Source of the DNA: DSVZ01 sp037439785
GTDB lineage: Bacteria > Verrucomicrobiota > Verrucomicrobiia > Limisphaerales > J093
Length of the DNA stretch: 64,000 nucleotides
Assembly (NCBI GenBank): GCA_037439785.1
Contig: JBBIVJ010000021.1
Coordinates: 1-64,000 of the forward strand
Reading direction: 5' to 3'
A model generated the notes under the pieces. That model was not told the DNA's origin. It saw only the letters and a list, made by a program, of their open reading frames with translations, and searched no databases. Position 1 is the stretch's first letter. The number at the start of each line of letters is the position of its first letter. Both the position numbers and the translations under genes were made by a program. This document shows positions 25,909 through 34,928 of the stretch, one piece after another.

Positions 25909-26928
25909 ATGACCTCCCGGCCCGCCATCTCCGTCATTCTTCCCGTCCGCAACGCCGCCACCACCCTGCCCGCGGCCCTCGAGAGTCTGCGCGCGCAAAC
26001 CCGGCCCGACTGGGAATGCCTGGTGGTGGACGACGGCTCGGATGATGACACCCCCGCCGTGGCCGAAGCCCGGGCCCGGCAGGACCCCCGTTTCCGCCTG
26101 CTCCGGACCCCGCCCCGGGGGCTGGTGGCCGCCCTCGAGACGGGGCGGACGGCGGTCCGCGGCCGCTGGCTGGCGCGACTGGATGCCGATGATGTCTGCC
26201 ATCCGGAACGCCTCGCCGCCCAGGCCGCCGCGTTGGAGGCGGAGCCCTCGCTGGGGGTGGTCAGTTGCCAAGTGGAACACGGTGGGGACCGCCACCGGCA
26301 GGGCGGCTACGCCCGCCACGTGGACTGGCTCAACCACCTGCTGACGCCGGAGGCCCTCGCCGCCAACCGGTTCATCGAATCGCCGCTGGCACATCCGTCG
26401 GTCATGTTCCGCCGCGAACTGCCGGCCCGGTACGGCGGCTACCGGGCGGGGGATTTTCCCGAGGATTACGAGCTGTGGTTGCGCTGGATGGACGCGGGCG
26501 TCCGCTTCCGCAAGGTCCCCCGGCCCTTGCTGGTCTGGACCGACCACCCGGACCGGCTCTCGCGCCGCGACCCGCGCTACCGCCCGGAGGCGTTTGCGGC
26601 CGTGAAAGCGCCGTGGCTGGCGCGGGTCCTGCGGCGGACCCTTGCGGGGCGTGCGCTCTGGGTTTGGGGGGCCGGCCGGACCAGCCGGCGGCGGCTGGAG
26701 CCGCTGTGGGCCGAGGGACTGAGCCCGGAGGGCTTTGTGGATGTGGACCCGCACAAGTGGGGGCGACATCGCGACGGCCGGTGGGTGGTCGGGCCGGACC
26801 GGTTGCCCTCGCCGGCGCAGGCCGTGGTGTTGGTGCACGTGGGCCGGTTGGGGGCGCGGGAGCTCATCCGCGCCCACCTGGCCGCGGCGGGCTACGTCGA
26901 GGCGCGGGACTTCTGGGTCGCCGCTTGA
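25909..26928 (+). CDS. Family 2 glycosyltransferase
   Basis: A 339-aa GT-A fold enzyme transferring a sugar from an NDP-sugar. The N-terminal strand is ISVILPVRNAATTLPAALES, with VVDDGSDDDTP and the metal-binding DXD at D92-A-D94 in RLDADDVCHPERLAAQ. A GDFPEDYELWLRW acceptor-site segment is present. The C-terminal part (about 235-339) adds a small Rossmann-like region with WVWGAGRTSRR. The ATG at 25909 is chosen over an in-frame GTG at 25849, which would start close to the tRNA. No glycan cluster is adjacent, so the acceptor is unknown. Confidence 0.85.
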   Translation: MTSRPAISVILPVRNAATTLPAALESLRAQTRPDWECLVVDDGSDDDTPAVAEARARQDPRFRLLRTPPRGLVAALETGRTAVRGRWLARLDADDVCHPERLAAQAAALEAEPSLGVVSCQVEHGGDRHRQGGYARHVDWLNHLLTPEALAANRFIESPLAHPSVMFRRELPARYGGYRAGDFPEDYELWLRWMDAGVRFRKVPRPLLVWTDHPDRLSRRDPRYRPEAFAAVKAPWLARVLRRTLAGRALWVWGAGRTSRRRLEPLWAEGLSPEGFVDVDPHKWGRHRDGRWVVGPDRLPSPAQAVVLVHVGRLGARELIRAHLAAAGYVEARDFWVAA

Positions 26929-26978
26929 ACGACCCGGCGTGCCGGCAGGTACGGGGGCAAGGGCGGGCCGGCGCGAGT

Positions 26979-27911
26979 TCAGTGCATTTCCACTGCGCAC
27001 GTGCCCAGGCCGCCGCGGGAGTAGTTGAACTGGACGTTGGGATGGTCGGCCAGCAGCGACATGGGCACGGCGGTGTCCACGATCCGCTTCGAGATCATGT
27101 AGGCGGTCAGCCGTTGGCCGAAGGGGTTGTCGTGCCGGCCGGCCTGCCAGATCGAGACCTTCTCGGCCTTCCAGGTCTCGACCGGCCCCACGGTGATGGC
27201 CCGGGTGGGGACCAGGGCGATGTTGCCGCCGCCGCTGGTGCGGGCGTTCTGGGCCACGGTCAGTGGATGCAGCTTCACCACGCGCGTGGCCAGCTTGCGG
27301 TACTCGGCAGGGGGCGGCGGTTGGTCCTTCCAGCGGCCCTTGCGCTCGGGCGGGTCGTTGAAGGCCCAGTGCTTGACGTCGCCCTGGCCGCCCTGCATGA
27401 CCGCGCAGCGGACGCCGGCATCCCAGCTCTTCCGGTACGGGGCGGTGTCGGCCTTGGGGAAGTGGAGGTGGGCGTCGGGCATTCGCAGTTTCTTGTCCAG
27501 GCGGTCGAAGCACAGCTCGCGGTCGGCGCGCTCGAAGGAGAGCGGGTGGGTGACGGGGACCTCGCGGCCGTCCAGGAACCACTCGTCCATGCCCCAGAAG
27601 TGGGCCGAGCGGACGTCCAGGCCGAGGGTGTTGACGAGGCGGGCGACCAGGGGCAGTTGCTCGGTGGGGCCGATGGGACCGCAGACGCCCACGGGGTTGT
27701 CGTCGGTGCTCTGCCGCCAGGCCTCGACGTACTCGAGGGCCTCGGCCAGGTAGAACTCCTCGAGGGTGTCATAGAGCACGACCTTGAAGCCCGGCCGGCT
27801 GAGGCGTTCGAGGTCGCGCGGCGTCAGGCGGGCGACAGCCTCGATGAGCTCGGGGTCCAGGGTGGTGTAGTCCCACCAATCCGGGGCGATGGCGCTGAGT
27901 CGGCGTGGCAT
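26979..27911 (-). CDS. NagB-like glucosamine-6-phosphate isomerase family protein
   Basis: A 310-aa protein of the NagB/RpiA/6-phosphogluconolactonase fold. Seen: HFWGMDEWFLDGREVP (matches NMDEYVGL of NagB, with the catalytic Asp) and GGQGDVKHWAFNDPP, which corresponds to the GxDGHIAFNEP loop but with Lys inserted and Glu changed to Asp. A TRAITVGP segment matches the phosphate-binding region. The canonical reaction is deamination of glucosamine-6-P to fructose-6-P, but the altered loop makes the exact substrate uncertain. It is divergent from xylA, 145 nt apart, which suggests joint sugar use. Confidence 0.78.
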   Translation of the reverse strand: MPRRLSAIAPDWWDYTTLDPELIEAVARLTPRDLERLSRPGFKVVLYDTLEEFYLAEALEYVEAWRQSTDDNPVGVCGPIGPTEQLPLVARLVNTLGLDVRSAHFWGMDEWFLDGREVPVTHPLSFERADRELCFDRLDKKLRMPDAHLHFPKADTAPYRKSWDAGVRCAVMQGGQGDVKHWAFNDPPERKGRWKDQPPPPAEYRKLATRVVKLHPLTVAQNARTSGGGNIALVPTRAITVGPVETWKAEKVSIWQAGRHDNPFGQRLTAYMISKRIVDTAVPMSLLADHPNVQFNYSRGGLGTCAVEMH

Positions 27912-27994
27912 GGCGGTGAAGATTGCCGCCGAATCTACCGTCGGCCCGCCGGGAGGTGAAGCCGGAACTGCGGGGGGCGGCGGCGTTCCCGACC

Positions 27995-28022
27995 TTGTCA
28001 ACCTGCCGGCCCCGGCTACACT
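27995..28022 (+). promoter_or_regulatory. Candidate xylA promoter
   Basis: TTGTCA (27995-28000), a 16-nt spacer and TACACT (28017-28022), 34 nt before the xylA ATG. Good match to a sigma-70-like promoter in this GC-rich background. Confidence 0.5.
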
Positions 28023-28056
28023 CCGGGCCGCACAACACACCCTTGCACATTGAGCC

Positions 28057-29388
28057 ATGAAAAAAAACCCCCGTTCCAGGCAGGCCTTCCCGGATGTCCC
28101 CGTGATCCGCTACGAAGGGCCGGACTCGAAGAATCCCCTCGCCTTCAAGTGGTACAATCCCGACGAGCTGGTCGAGGGCAAGCCGATGAAGGACCACCTG
28201 CGTTTCTCGGTGGTGTACTGGCACACGCTGCGTGGGACCGGCTCGGACATGTTTGGTGTGGGGACCTGGCAGCGGCCGTGGGAGGACGGCACCAACTCCC
28301 TGGCCATGGCCCTCAAGCGCGTGCCGGTGCTTTTCGAGTTTTGCCAGAAGCTGGGCGTGCCCTTTTACGCCTTCCATGACCGGGACGTGGCTCCCGAGGG
28401 CCGGAACCTGGCCGAGACCAACAAGAACCTCGACCGCGTGGTCAAGGAGATGAAGAAGCTCCAAAATGACACCGGCATCGGCCTGCTCTGGGGCACCGCC
28501 TGCCTGTTTGCCCACCCCCGCTACATGCACGGGGCGGCCACCAGTTGCAACGCCGACGCCTTCGCCTACGCCGCCGCCCAGGTCAAAAAGGCCATCGAGG
28601 TCACCCACGAACTGGGCGGGGCCGGCTACGTTTTCTGGGGCGGCCGCGAGGGCTACACCACCCTGCTCCACACCGATCTGAAGCGGGAAATGGACCACCT
28701 GGGCGCCTTCCTCCACATGGCCGTGGACTGGAAGAAAAAGATCGGCTTCAAGGGCCAGTTCTACATCGAACCCAAGCCCAAGGAGCCCACCAAGCACCAG
28801 TACGACTCCGACGCCGCGGCCTGCCTGAATTTCCTGCGCCAGTACGACCTGTTGAAGGACTTCAAGCTCAACCTCGAGACCAACCACGCCACCCTGGCCG
28901 GCCACACCATGCAGCATGAACTGGAAGTGGCCGGTGCCGCCGGCGCGCTCGGGAGCATTGACGCCAACACCGGCGACCTGCTCCTGGGCTGGGACACCGA
29001 CCAGTTCCCCACCGACCTGTACCTGACCACCCAGATCATGCTCACCATCCTCAAGTACGGCGGCTTCACCACCGGGGGGACCAACTTCGACGCCAAGGTC
29101 CGCCGCGAAAGCTTCGAGCCGGTGGACCTGTTCCACGCCCACATCGGGGGCATGGACGCCTTCGCCCGTGGCCTGAAAATCGCGGCCAAAATCCGCGCCG
29201 ACGGCCGGCTGGCCAACTTTGTGAAAGGCCGCTACGCCTCCTGGGACGGCGGCATCGGCCAGCAAATCGAGCAGGGCAAGGTCGGCTTCGAGGAACTCGA
29301 ACAGTACGCCTTGAAGATGGGCGAGGTGCGCACCAACCAGAGCGGCCGCCAGGAGATGCTCGAAAACCTCCTCAACGAGTTCATCTGA
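28057..29388 (+). CDS. xylA: Xylose isomerase
   Basis: A 443-aa class II xylose isomerase converting D-xylose to D-xylulose (also glucose to fructose) with two divalent metals. Catalytic H107 and D110 are in FYAFHDRD. Other metal and substrate segments are FWGGREGY, IEPKPKEPTKHQYD, LNLETNHATLAGH and DANTGDLLLGWDTDQFP. The length and start match the family, with an N-terminal extension typical of class II. No xylulokinase or xylose transporter is next to it. It is divergent from a NagB-like gene. Confidence 0.97.
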   Translation: MKKNPRSRQAFPDVPVIRYEGPDSKNPLAFKWYNPDELVEGKPMKDHLRFSVVYWHTLRGTGSDMFGVGTWQRPWEDGTNSLAMALKRVPVLFEFCQKLGVPFYAFHDRDVAPEGRNLAETNKNLDRVVKEMKKLQNDTGIGLLWGTACLFAHPRYMHGAATSCNADAFAYAAAQVKKAIEVTHELGGAGYVFWGGREGYTTLLHTDLKREMDHLGAFLHMAVDWKKKIGFKGQFYIEPKPKEPTKHQYDSDAAACLNFLRQYDLLKDFKLNLETNHATLAGHTMQHELEVAGAAGALGSIDANTGDLLLGWDTDQFPTDLYLTTQIMLTILKYGGFTTGGTNFDAKVRRESFEPVDLFHAHIGGMDAFARGLKIAAKIRADGRLANFVKGRYASWDGGIGQQIEQGKVGFEELEQYALKMGEVRTNQSGRQEMLENLLNEFI

Positions 29389-29548
29389 GCAACCGCCCCG
29401 CTGCAGCCACCGCCACGGCGCTTCCCGTTCGAGCCCGCGGGCGGGCATGACCGCCCTGTCGCCCCGACGCCTTCGGGGGCGGTCGGTTGAACCCCGTCGC
29501 CAGTCGCCCGCTCTGCGCGCCGTCGTGCCCCCCGGCCGGTGGTGGCTC

Positions 29549-29866
29549 CTAAACCGTCACCGCCGTGCCGCTGACAGTGACCATGAGCATGCTGCCCTGG
29601 CCGCCGACGGTTTCGTAGTCGAGGTCCACGCCGACGACCGCGTTGGCGCCGAGTTCCGCCGCGGCGTTTGTCATCTCCTCGATGGCGGTCAGGCGTGCGT
29701 CCCGGAGGACCTTTTCGTAGGCCCCCGAGCGCCCGCCCACGATGTCGCGGATGCTGGCAAACAGGTCGCGAAAGAGGTTGGCGCCGACAATGGCCTCACC
29801 GGTGACGATGCCGTGGTACTGGCGGATGGTCCGCCCCTCAACCGTGGGAGTGGTGGTCACGATCAT
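29549..29866 (-). CDS. YbjQ / UPF0145 family protein
   Basis: A 105-aa protein of the YbjQ family, a small oligomeric fold of unknown function sometimes called heavy-metal-binding. Signatures: GIVTGEAIVGANLFRDLFAS, DIVGGRSGAYEKVLRDAR and NAVVGVDLDYETVG. The ATG at 29866 matches family starts; a CACACT hexamer lies 7 nt upstream on the minus strand. Single gene between xylA and the SUMF1-like gene. Confidence 0.9.
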   Translation of the reverse strand: MIVTTTPTVEGRTIRQYHGIVTGEAIVGANLFRDLFASIRDIVGGRSGAYEKVLRDARLTAIEEMTNAAAELGANAVVGVDLDYETVGGQGSMLMVTVSGTAVTV

Positions 29867-30057
29867 GGAAGGGAGTGTGCCACCGCACTCCCGCGCGGCG
29901 AGTGGAACCTGACCCCGCGTTTGGAATCGCCCCGGAGCGGCGAACGGGTCCCCCCCGCACGGCGGGTCGGGAAGGGGCTCCTCGCGGCCGGGTCGGCCGT
30001 GCTCGGGCCGCGGCGGGGTACTGCGGCGGGCTGGCGCCCTGAAGCGGGGCGGGCCGC

Positions 30058-32241
30058 TCAGTCCCGTTCGACGCCGCTGGTCCAGTACTGGCGGAGCTGC
30101 TCCGGCGGGGGGACCTTGAAGGGCCGGACAATGCGGAAGCCGACCCACGGGGCGTCCGAATGCCACCAGATGCTCTTGGGCAGTTGGGGGTCGCGCATCT
30201 TCCAGGCGCGCTCCGAGCCGCGCCGGGCCGCGCTGCGGAGGCGCTCGGGCGGGTCATCGTAGGAGCCGCCGCGCACGACGTGCGGGTAGGGGACGGTGGC
30301 CTTGTACCAGGGGTCCACCACGCCAACCTTTTCCATGACCCTGGCGTAGTCGGGGACGTACTCGTCCAGGCACCATTCCCAGACGTTGCCGTGCATGTCA
30401 TGCAGGCCCAGGGGGTTGGGCTTTTTGCGGCCGACCTTCTGGTACTTGAAGTCGCTGTTTTCCTCGAACCAGGCGTACTGGTCGAGCTGGGCGGGGTCAT
30501 CCCCGAAGGAATAGGCGATGGTGGTGCCGGCGCGGCAGGCGTATTCCCATTCCGCTTCGGTGGGCAGGCGGTAGAAGTGGCCGGTCTTGGCGCTGAGCCA
30601 GTGGCAGTACTTGTTGGCCGAGTGCTGGGTCATGCAGATGGCGGGGTAGCCGTCGCGGCCCATGCCGAAGCTCATTTCGGTGTACGGCTTGGAGGGCCGG
30701 GACACCGCGTCGGAGACCTGGTTGATGGCCTCTTCGACGGGGAACTCGGTGCGGAGTTTCTTCTCGTCGTCCGGGTACAAGAACAGTTCGTACTCATTCC
30801 AGGTGACCTCGAACTTGCCAATCCAGAAGGGGGAAACGGTGACCTTGTGGCGCGGGCCCTCGTCCGGTTTGCGGCCCGGTTCGTTTTCGGGGCTGCCCAT
30901 CTCGAATTCGCCGCCGGGCACGGGGATCATGACGTAGGTCACCTGGGTGCCGGGGATGGTGTTGGTGTAGGGGCGCATGTCGCGGGGGTCGCGCAGGGCC
31001 TCCTTTTCCAGGGTGGCAAGGATGCGCTTCCAGATTTGGGGTACGGTGGCGTCGTCGTTGTCGGCCATCGAGCCGATCTTGCCGTACAGGCCGGCCACGC
31101 AGGCGCCCTCCTTCCAGGTGTAGGCCTGGGCGTGGGTGGTGTACTTCGAGTAGTCGGGCGCCTCGAACAGCAGGAAGCCCGCTTCCAGCGCCACGGCGCC
31201 AAAAAACAGGTCGCCCGTGTGGGGGGCCAGGGTCTGGACGGAGCCTGGGGCGGCGTCGAGGTCCCAGGTGAACAGCTCCGCCCCCTCACCCTTGCCCCAG
31301 AGCACCAGCAGGCGGTCGGCGGCCGCGTCGCCGGGCACGGCCAGGGCCAGTTTGATGGGTTTGCCCAGGTCAAACGAGCGCACCGGCCCGAGCGTGGCGC
31401 TGTCGGGGCCGACGCTTTCCACCGCCGCCGCCAGGAGCCGCGATTCGCCCGGCTGGTAGAAAAGCAGGTCGGCCTCCGGCCGCCCGCGGAAGTGGCCCAC
31501 CCCCCAGGCGGCGTCCCTGGGCAGGCCGCCCTCGACGCCGGTGATGAGCCGGGGTTCGGCGCCGGAGAAATCGGCCACCACCCAGCGGCTGTCGCTTTCG
31601 CCCGGCAGGATGCCGGCAGCCCACTCGGGGCCGTCCCGCTTGAGGGGCACGCGGTTGAGCCGGACCGCCTGGTGCTCGAGCGGGTTTTCTGCAACCACCG
31701 TGGCCTGGCCGGGGCCGCTGCCGTTGCGCAGCAGGGAGGCTTTGAAGGGTTCGGGGTCGTTGTAAATGCTGACCACCAGCAGATCGTGCAACGGGGTGGC
31801 GCCCTCAGCGCCAATTTCGGTGGCCAACACGCTGTGCGGTCCCAGCAACTCGAAGGGGATGGGAACCGGCGGGCTGATCTGGCCGGCCTGGGCGAGTTCC
31901 ACCGCGGCCAACTGGTTGGCGTCGGCCGCCGCCGCGGCCAGGGCATCGCGGTCGGGCGCGAAGAGCCGGCCCACGGTCAGCCCGGTCAGGTCCTTCACGC
32001 CGCAGAGCCGGTTGTCAGCCCACTGGAAGGAGCCGTCCGGCTGCGCGTAGCCGGGACGGACCTTGCCGCTGGCGCGGTCCACCACCACCACGTCGGTCCG
32101 CCCGTCGCCGTTCCAGTCGCCGGTGCTGAAAAATTCGCGTTCGGTCTCCCAGACGAAACCCGCGGCGGCGGCGGTTCCCATCAGAGCGGCCGCCCAGCCG
32201 GCAGACACCCGCGCGGGTCGGAATAGGTTCAAAGCTCGCAT
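30058..32241 (-). CDS. Secreted SUMF1-domain protein with N-terminal FG-GAP/propeller region
   Basis: A 727-aa protein with a signal peptide (cleavage near residue 27). Residues 28-400 look like a VCBS/FG-GAP-type propeller starting with FSTGDWNGDGRTDVVVVD. Residues about 430-720 are a SUMF1/formylglycine-generating-like domain: MIPVPGGEFEMGSPENEPGR, RLPTEAEWEYACRAGTT, MHGNVWEWCLDEY and VVRGGSYDD. The two copper-binding cysteines of true FGE are not there (LRSAARRGSE and WVGFRIVRP at the expected places), so it is probably a carbohydrate- or ligand-binding SUMF1 paralogue. It is divergent from the Ig-module gene. Confidence 0.85.
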   Translation of the reverse strand: MRALNLFRPARVSAGWAAALMGTAAAAGFVWETEREFFSTGDWNGDGRTDVVVVDRASGKVRPGYAQPDGSFQWADNRLCGVKDLTGLTVGRLFAPDRDALAAAAADANQLAAVELAQAGQISPPVPIPFELLGPHSVLATEIGAEGATPLHDLLVVSIYNDPEPFKASLLRNGSGPGQATVVAENPLEHQAVRLNRVPLKRDGPEWAAGILPGESDSRWVVADFSGAEPRLITGVEGGLPRDAAWGVGHFRGRPEADLLFYQPGESRLLAAAVESVGPDSATLGPVRSFDLGKPIKLALAVPGDAAADRLLVLWGKGEGAELFTWDLDAAPGSVQTLAPHTGDLFFGAVALEAGFLLFEAPDYSKYTTHAQAYTWKEGACVAGLYGKIGSMADNDDATVPQIWKRILATLEKEALRDPRDMRPYTNTIPGTQVTYVMIPVPGGEFEMGSPENEPGRKPDEGPRHKVTVSPFWIGKFEVTWNEYELFLYPDDEKKLRTEFPVEEAINQVSDAVSRPSKPYTEMSFGMGRDGYPAICMTQHSANKYCHWLSAKTGHFYRLPTEAEWEYACRAGTTIAYSFGDDPAQLDQYAWFEENSDFKYQKVGRKKPNPLGLHDMHGNVWEWCLDEYVPDYARVMEKVGVVDPWYKATVPYPHVVRGGSYDDPPERLRSAARRGSERAWKMRDPQLPKSIWWHSDAPWVGFRIVRPFKVPPPEQLRQYWTSGVERD

Positions 32242-32466
32242 GACACGGTTTTGTTTGCGCGGGACTGTCCGGGGCGCCGGTGCAAATGTCAATGCAACGG
32301 GCTCCCCGCGCAGGGGTGGCCACGCCGCCTCTGGCGGGGCGGGGGCGGCCGATTTGACAAGCGCCCGGACGATGCGACCTTGGCTGCGAATCCATGAACC
32401 GGGCCCAACCGACGCCTGCCGGTGCAGGTGTGCCCGGTTCGTCAACCTGAACTCCGCGAACCTGCC

Positions 32467-34833
32467 ATGCACTCCTGCCGCCTCCCCTGGCGCCCCGTCA
32501 CGGCCTGCGGTGCCGCGCTCCTCGCCCTGCCGCTCCTGGCCGCGCCCATCCCCAAGCTCTTCAACACCGGTGTGGACGACACGGGGGCGCCGTTGCCCAA
32601 CGCGACGGTGGACCCGCATTACACCCTGATCGAGAGCCCGGACGCCGAGCATCCCGGGCCGCAGACCTTCACCCTCGAGGCCGGCTGGCCGGTAGCGCCT
32701 GCCGGGCCATGGGTGGCGGACAGTGCCGTCTCGCGCTGGATCGCCCCCCGCGCCCGCCAGAGCACCGGCAACGCCCCCGGCACCTACACTTACCGCACCA
32801 CCTTTGACCTCACCGGCTTTGACCCCGGCAAGGCCCGCATCACCGGCCGCTGGACCTCGGACAACAGCGGGGTGGACATCGTGCTCAACGGGACATTTCT
32901 GGGGCTGAGCCACGGCGGCAATTTCGGTCAGTTCCATGACTTCACCATCGAGTCCGGGTTCGTCGAGGGCACCAACACCCTGGACTTCATCGTGTTCAAC
33001 GCCGGCGACGCCGTGAACCCCACCGGCCTGCACGTGGAAATGGTCGGCACCGTCGAAATCGCCGGCGAACCGCCCCGCCTCCTCAGCGCCCCCACCGGCG
33101 GGACCTACGTGGTGGGCGATGACGTCACCTTGAGTGTGGTGGCCGACGGCACGCCGCCGTTGACCTACCAGTGGCGGCGCAACGGCGCGGACCTGCCGGG
33201 GGCCACGGAGGCGACGCTGACCCTCACGGGCATCACCCTGGACCAGGAGGGGGATTACACGGTGGTGCTCCGCAACGCCGTGGGCGAGCTGACCAGCCCG
33301 GCGGTCCGGGTGACCGTGCTCGAACCGTTGCCGGGCCTGTTCAACACCGGCGTGGACGACCAGGGTTTTGTCCTGTTCGACGGCGCGGAGGACCCGCACT
33401 ACCGGCTGGTGGTCAACCCCGACGACCCGAACGTGACCGTGCCGCTGGTCCAGGATTCCACCGTCTTCCCCATCGTGGCCGGGCCGTGGGTGGCCAACTC
33501 GGACACCTCGGCCTGGATCGGCCCGCGCTTCGAGACCAGTGCCGCCGCCGGCGGGGATTACGTCTATGAATTGGAGGTGGACCTGACCGGGTTCGATCCG
33601 CGCACGGCCTTCATCGCCGGGTTCTGGGCCACGGACAATGCCGCGCAACTGCTGCTGGACGGCGGCCCCACCGGCCTCAGCAACGCCGGTAACTTCGACA
33701 CCCTCTCCCCGTTCCGGCTCGAGGGTCTGTTTCTGACCGGCAAGAACAAGCTCCAGTTTCGGGTCAACAACGCCGGCACCGGCTACACCGGTCTGCGTGT
33801 GCAGGGCCTGCGCGGCGGCGCCCGCCGCGGTACCGCCGGCGATGTCCCCCGCATCATCTCCCAGCCGGCCGGCGGCCTGTTGCTGACCGGCGAAAGCCTC
33901 ACCTTGTCCGTCCTGGCCGACGGCGCCCGCCCCCTCGAGTACCTGTGGCGCAAGAACGGCGGCGACCTGGCCGGGCGCACCGACCCCGAGTTGCGCCTGG
34001 AAAACGTGACGCGGGGCGATGCCGGTGACTACACCGCGGTCATCCGCAACTTCGCCGGCGCCGTCACCAGCGTGGTGGCCACCGTGACCGTCCTCAATCG
34101 CGTGCCGGGGGTCTTCAGTACCGGCGTGGATGCCGCCGGGACAGTCCTGCCCGATGGCGAGATGGACCCGCATTACCGGTTGGTGGTCAATGCCACCGAC
34201 CCGCAGTCGCAGAATGCTTTCGTCCACGACTCGACCATCTTTCCCATCGTGACCGGCCCGTGGGTGGCCAACACCGACCGCTCGAAATGGATTGCCCCGC
34301 TAACTAATTCCGGTGCTGCGGCCGGGGGCGATTATGCCTACCGCACCAGCTTCGACCTCACCGGCTTTGATCCGGCCACGGCGGTGCTGATGGGAAGCTG
34401 GGCCACCGACAACCTCGGCACCGACATCAAGCTCAACGGCGTCAGCACCGGCCTGGCCAACTCCGTCCAGTTCGGGGCCTTGACCCCCTTCACCCTCTCG
34501 ACCGGGTTCATCGAGGGCGTCAACACGCTCGAGTTCCACCTCAACAACTCCGACCCCGTGACCGGCTACACCGGCCTGCGGGTGGACAACCTCCGCGTGG
34601 GCGCCCGGCCCGTGGCGGGCGCCTCTCCCAGCCTCGCGGTCCGCCGCGAGGGGGGCAACGTGGTCATCGCCTGGCCGGCGGCGGCCGCCGGTTACCGGTT
34701 GTACGGCTCGCCGGCACTGGGACCGGCCGCGACCTGGACCCTCGTCAACCTCACCCCCGCCACGGAGGGCGACCGCCTGGTGGTGACGCTGGCACCCACC
34801 GGCACCACGCAGTTTTTCCGGCTGCAGCGCTAG
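32467..34833 (+). CDS. Secreted modular protein: three repeated beta modules alternating with two Ig-like domains
   Basis: A 788-aa exported protein (signal peptide ending LPLLAAP). Three copies of a module of about 165 residues start at FNTGVDDTGAPLPN (about 32560), FNTGVDDQGFVLFDG (33340) and FSTGVDAAGTVLPDGEMDPH (34110). Each contains PWVA, W-I-x-P, FDLTGFDP, a G-x-W-x-(S/T)-D-N segment and a TGL(R/H)V end. Ig-like domains at about 33070-33320 and 33860-34100 carry YQWRRNGADLPGATEATLTL and YLWRKNGGDLAGRTDPELRL. The C-terminal 70 residues form another beta domain. Probably extracellular adhesion or glycan binding; no catalytic residues are evident. It is followed directly by a terminator and GH127. 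Confidence 0.85.
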   Translation: MHSCRLPWRPVTACGAALLALPLLAAPIPKLFNTGVDDTGAPLPNATVDPHYTLIESPDAEHPGPQTFTLEAGWPVAPAGPWVADSAVSRWIAPRARQSTGNAPGTYTYRTTFDLTGFDPGKARITGRWTSDNSGVDIVLNGTFLGLSHGGNFGQFHDFTIESGFVEGTNTLDFIVFNAGDAVNPTGLHVEMVGTVEIAGEPPRLLSAPTGGTYVVGDDVTLSVVADGTPPLTYQWRRNGADLPGATEATLTLTGITLDQEGDYTVVLRNAVGELTSPAVRVTVLEPLPGLFNTGVDDQGFVLFDGAEDPHYRLVVNPDDPNVTVPLVQDSTVFPIVAGPWVANSDTSAWIGPRFETSAAAGGDYVYELEVDLTGFDPRTAFIAGFWATDNAAQLLLDGGPTGLSNAGNFDTLSPFRLEGLFLTGKNKLQFRVNNAGTGYTGLRVQGLRGGARRGTAGDVPRIISQPAGGLLLTGESLTLSVLADGARPLEYLWRKNGGDLAGRTDPELRLENVTRGDAGDYTAVIRNFAGAVTSVVATVTVLNRVPGVFSTGVDAAGTVLPDGEMDPHYRLVVNATDPQSQNAFVHDSTIFPIVTGPWVANTDRSKWIAPLTNSGAAAGGDYAYRTSFDLTGFDPATAVLMGSWATDNLGTDIKLNGVSTGLANSVQFGALTPFTLSTGFIEGVNTLEFHLNNSDPVTGYTGLRVDNLRVGARPVAGASPSLAVRREGGNVVIAWPAAAAGYRLYGSPALGPAATWTLVNLTPATEGDRLVVTLAPTGTTQFFRLQR

Positions 34834-34862
34834 GGTCCGGCTGTCGCCAATTCACCTCCATC

Positions 34863-34895
34863 GGCCGGCGGTAGCGTTTCCGCCGGTCTTTTTTT
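34863..34895 (+). terminator. Rho-independent terminator after the Ig-module gene
   Basis: GGCCGGCGG (34863-34871) pairs with CCGCCGGTC (34880-34888), nine pairs including one G-U, with an 8-nt loop. Seven T follow (34889-34895). The T-run overlaps the -35 of the next gene's promoter. Confidence 0.85.
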
Positions 34896-34922
34896 GACCG
34901 GGGGCGCCGGCGCGGCCAGACT
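34894..34922 (+). promoter_or_regulatory. Candidate GH127 promoter, near-leaderless
   Basis: TTGACC (34894-34899), a 17-nt spacer and CAGACT (34917-34922), then 6 nt to the ATG at 34929. No Shine-Dalgarno. The -35 sits in the T-tract of the preceding terminator. Confidence 0.55.
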
Positions 34923-34928
34923 CTCCCC

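Noticed and set aside
29451..29495. Terminator after xylA
   Set aside because: ACCGCCC and GGGCGGT can pair, but the loop is about 20 nt and no T-run follows.
30058..32241. Active formylglycine-generating enzyme for sulfatase maturation
   Set aside because: The two copper-binding cysteines are missing and there is no sulfatase gene in the window.
32354..32382. Promoter of the Ig-module gene at TTGACA (32354-32359)
   Set aside because: The -35 is perfect, but the -10 position reads GACCTT/ACCTTG and the start codon is another 85 nt away; kept only as a possibility.
32242..34227. Extension of the SUMF1-like frame through the Ig-module gene
   Set aside because: It is antisense to a protein with obvious internal repeats; the signal peptide at the ATG 32241 gives the natural start.
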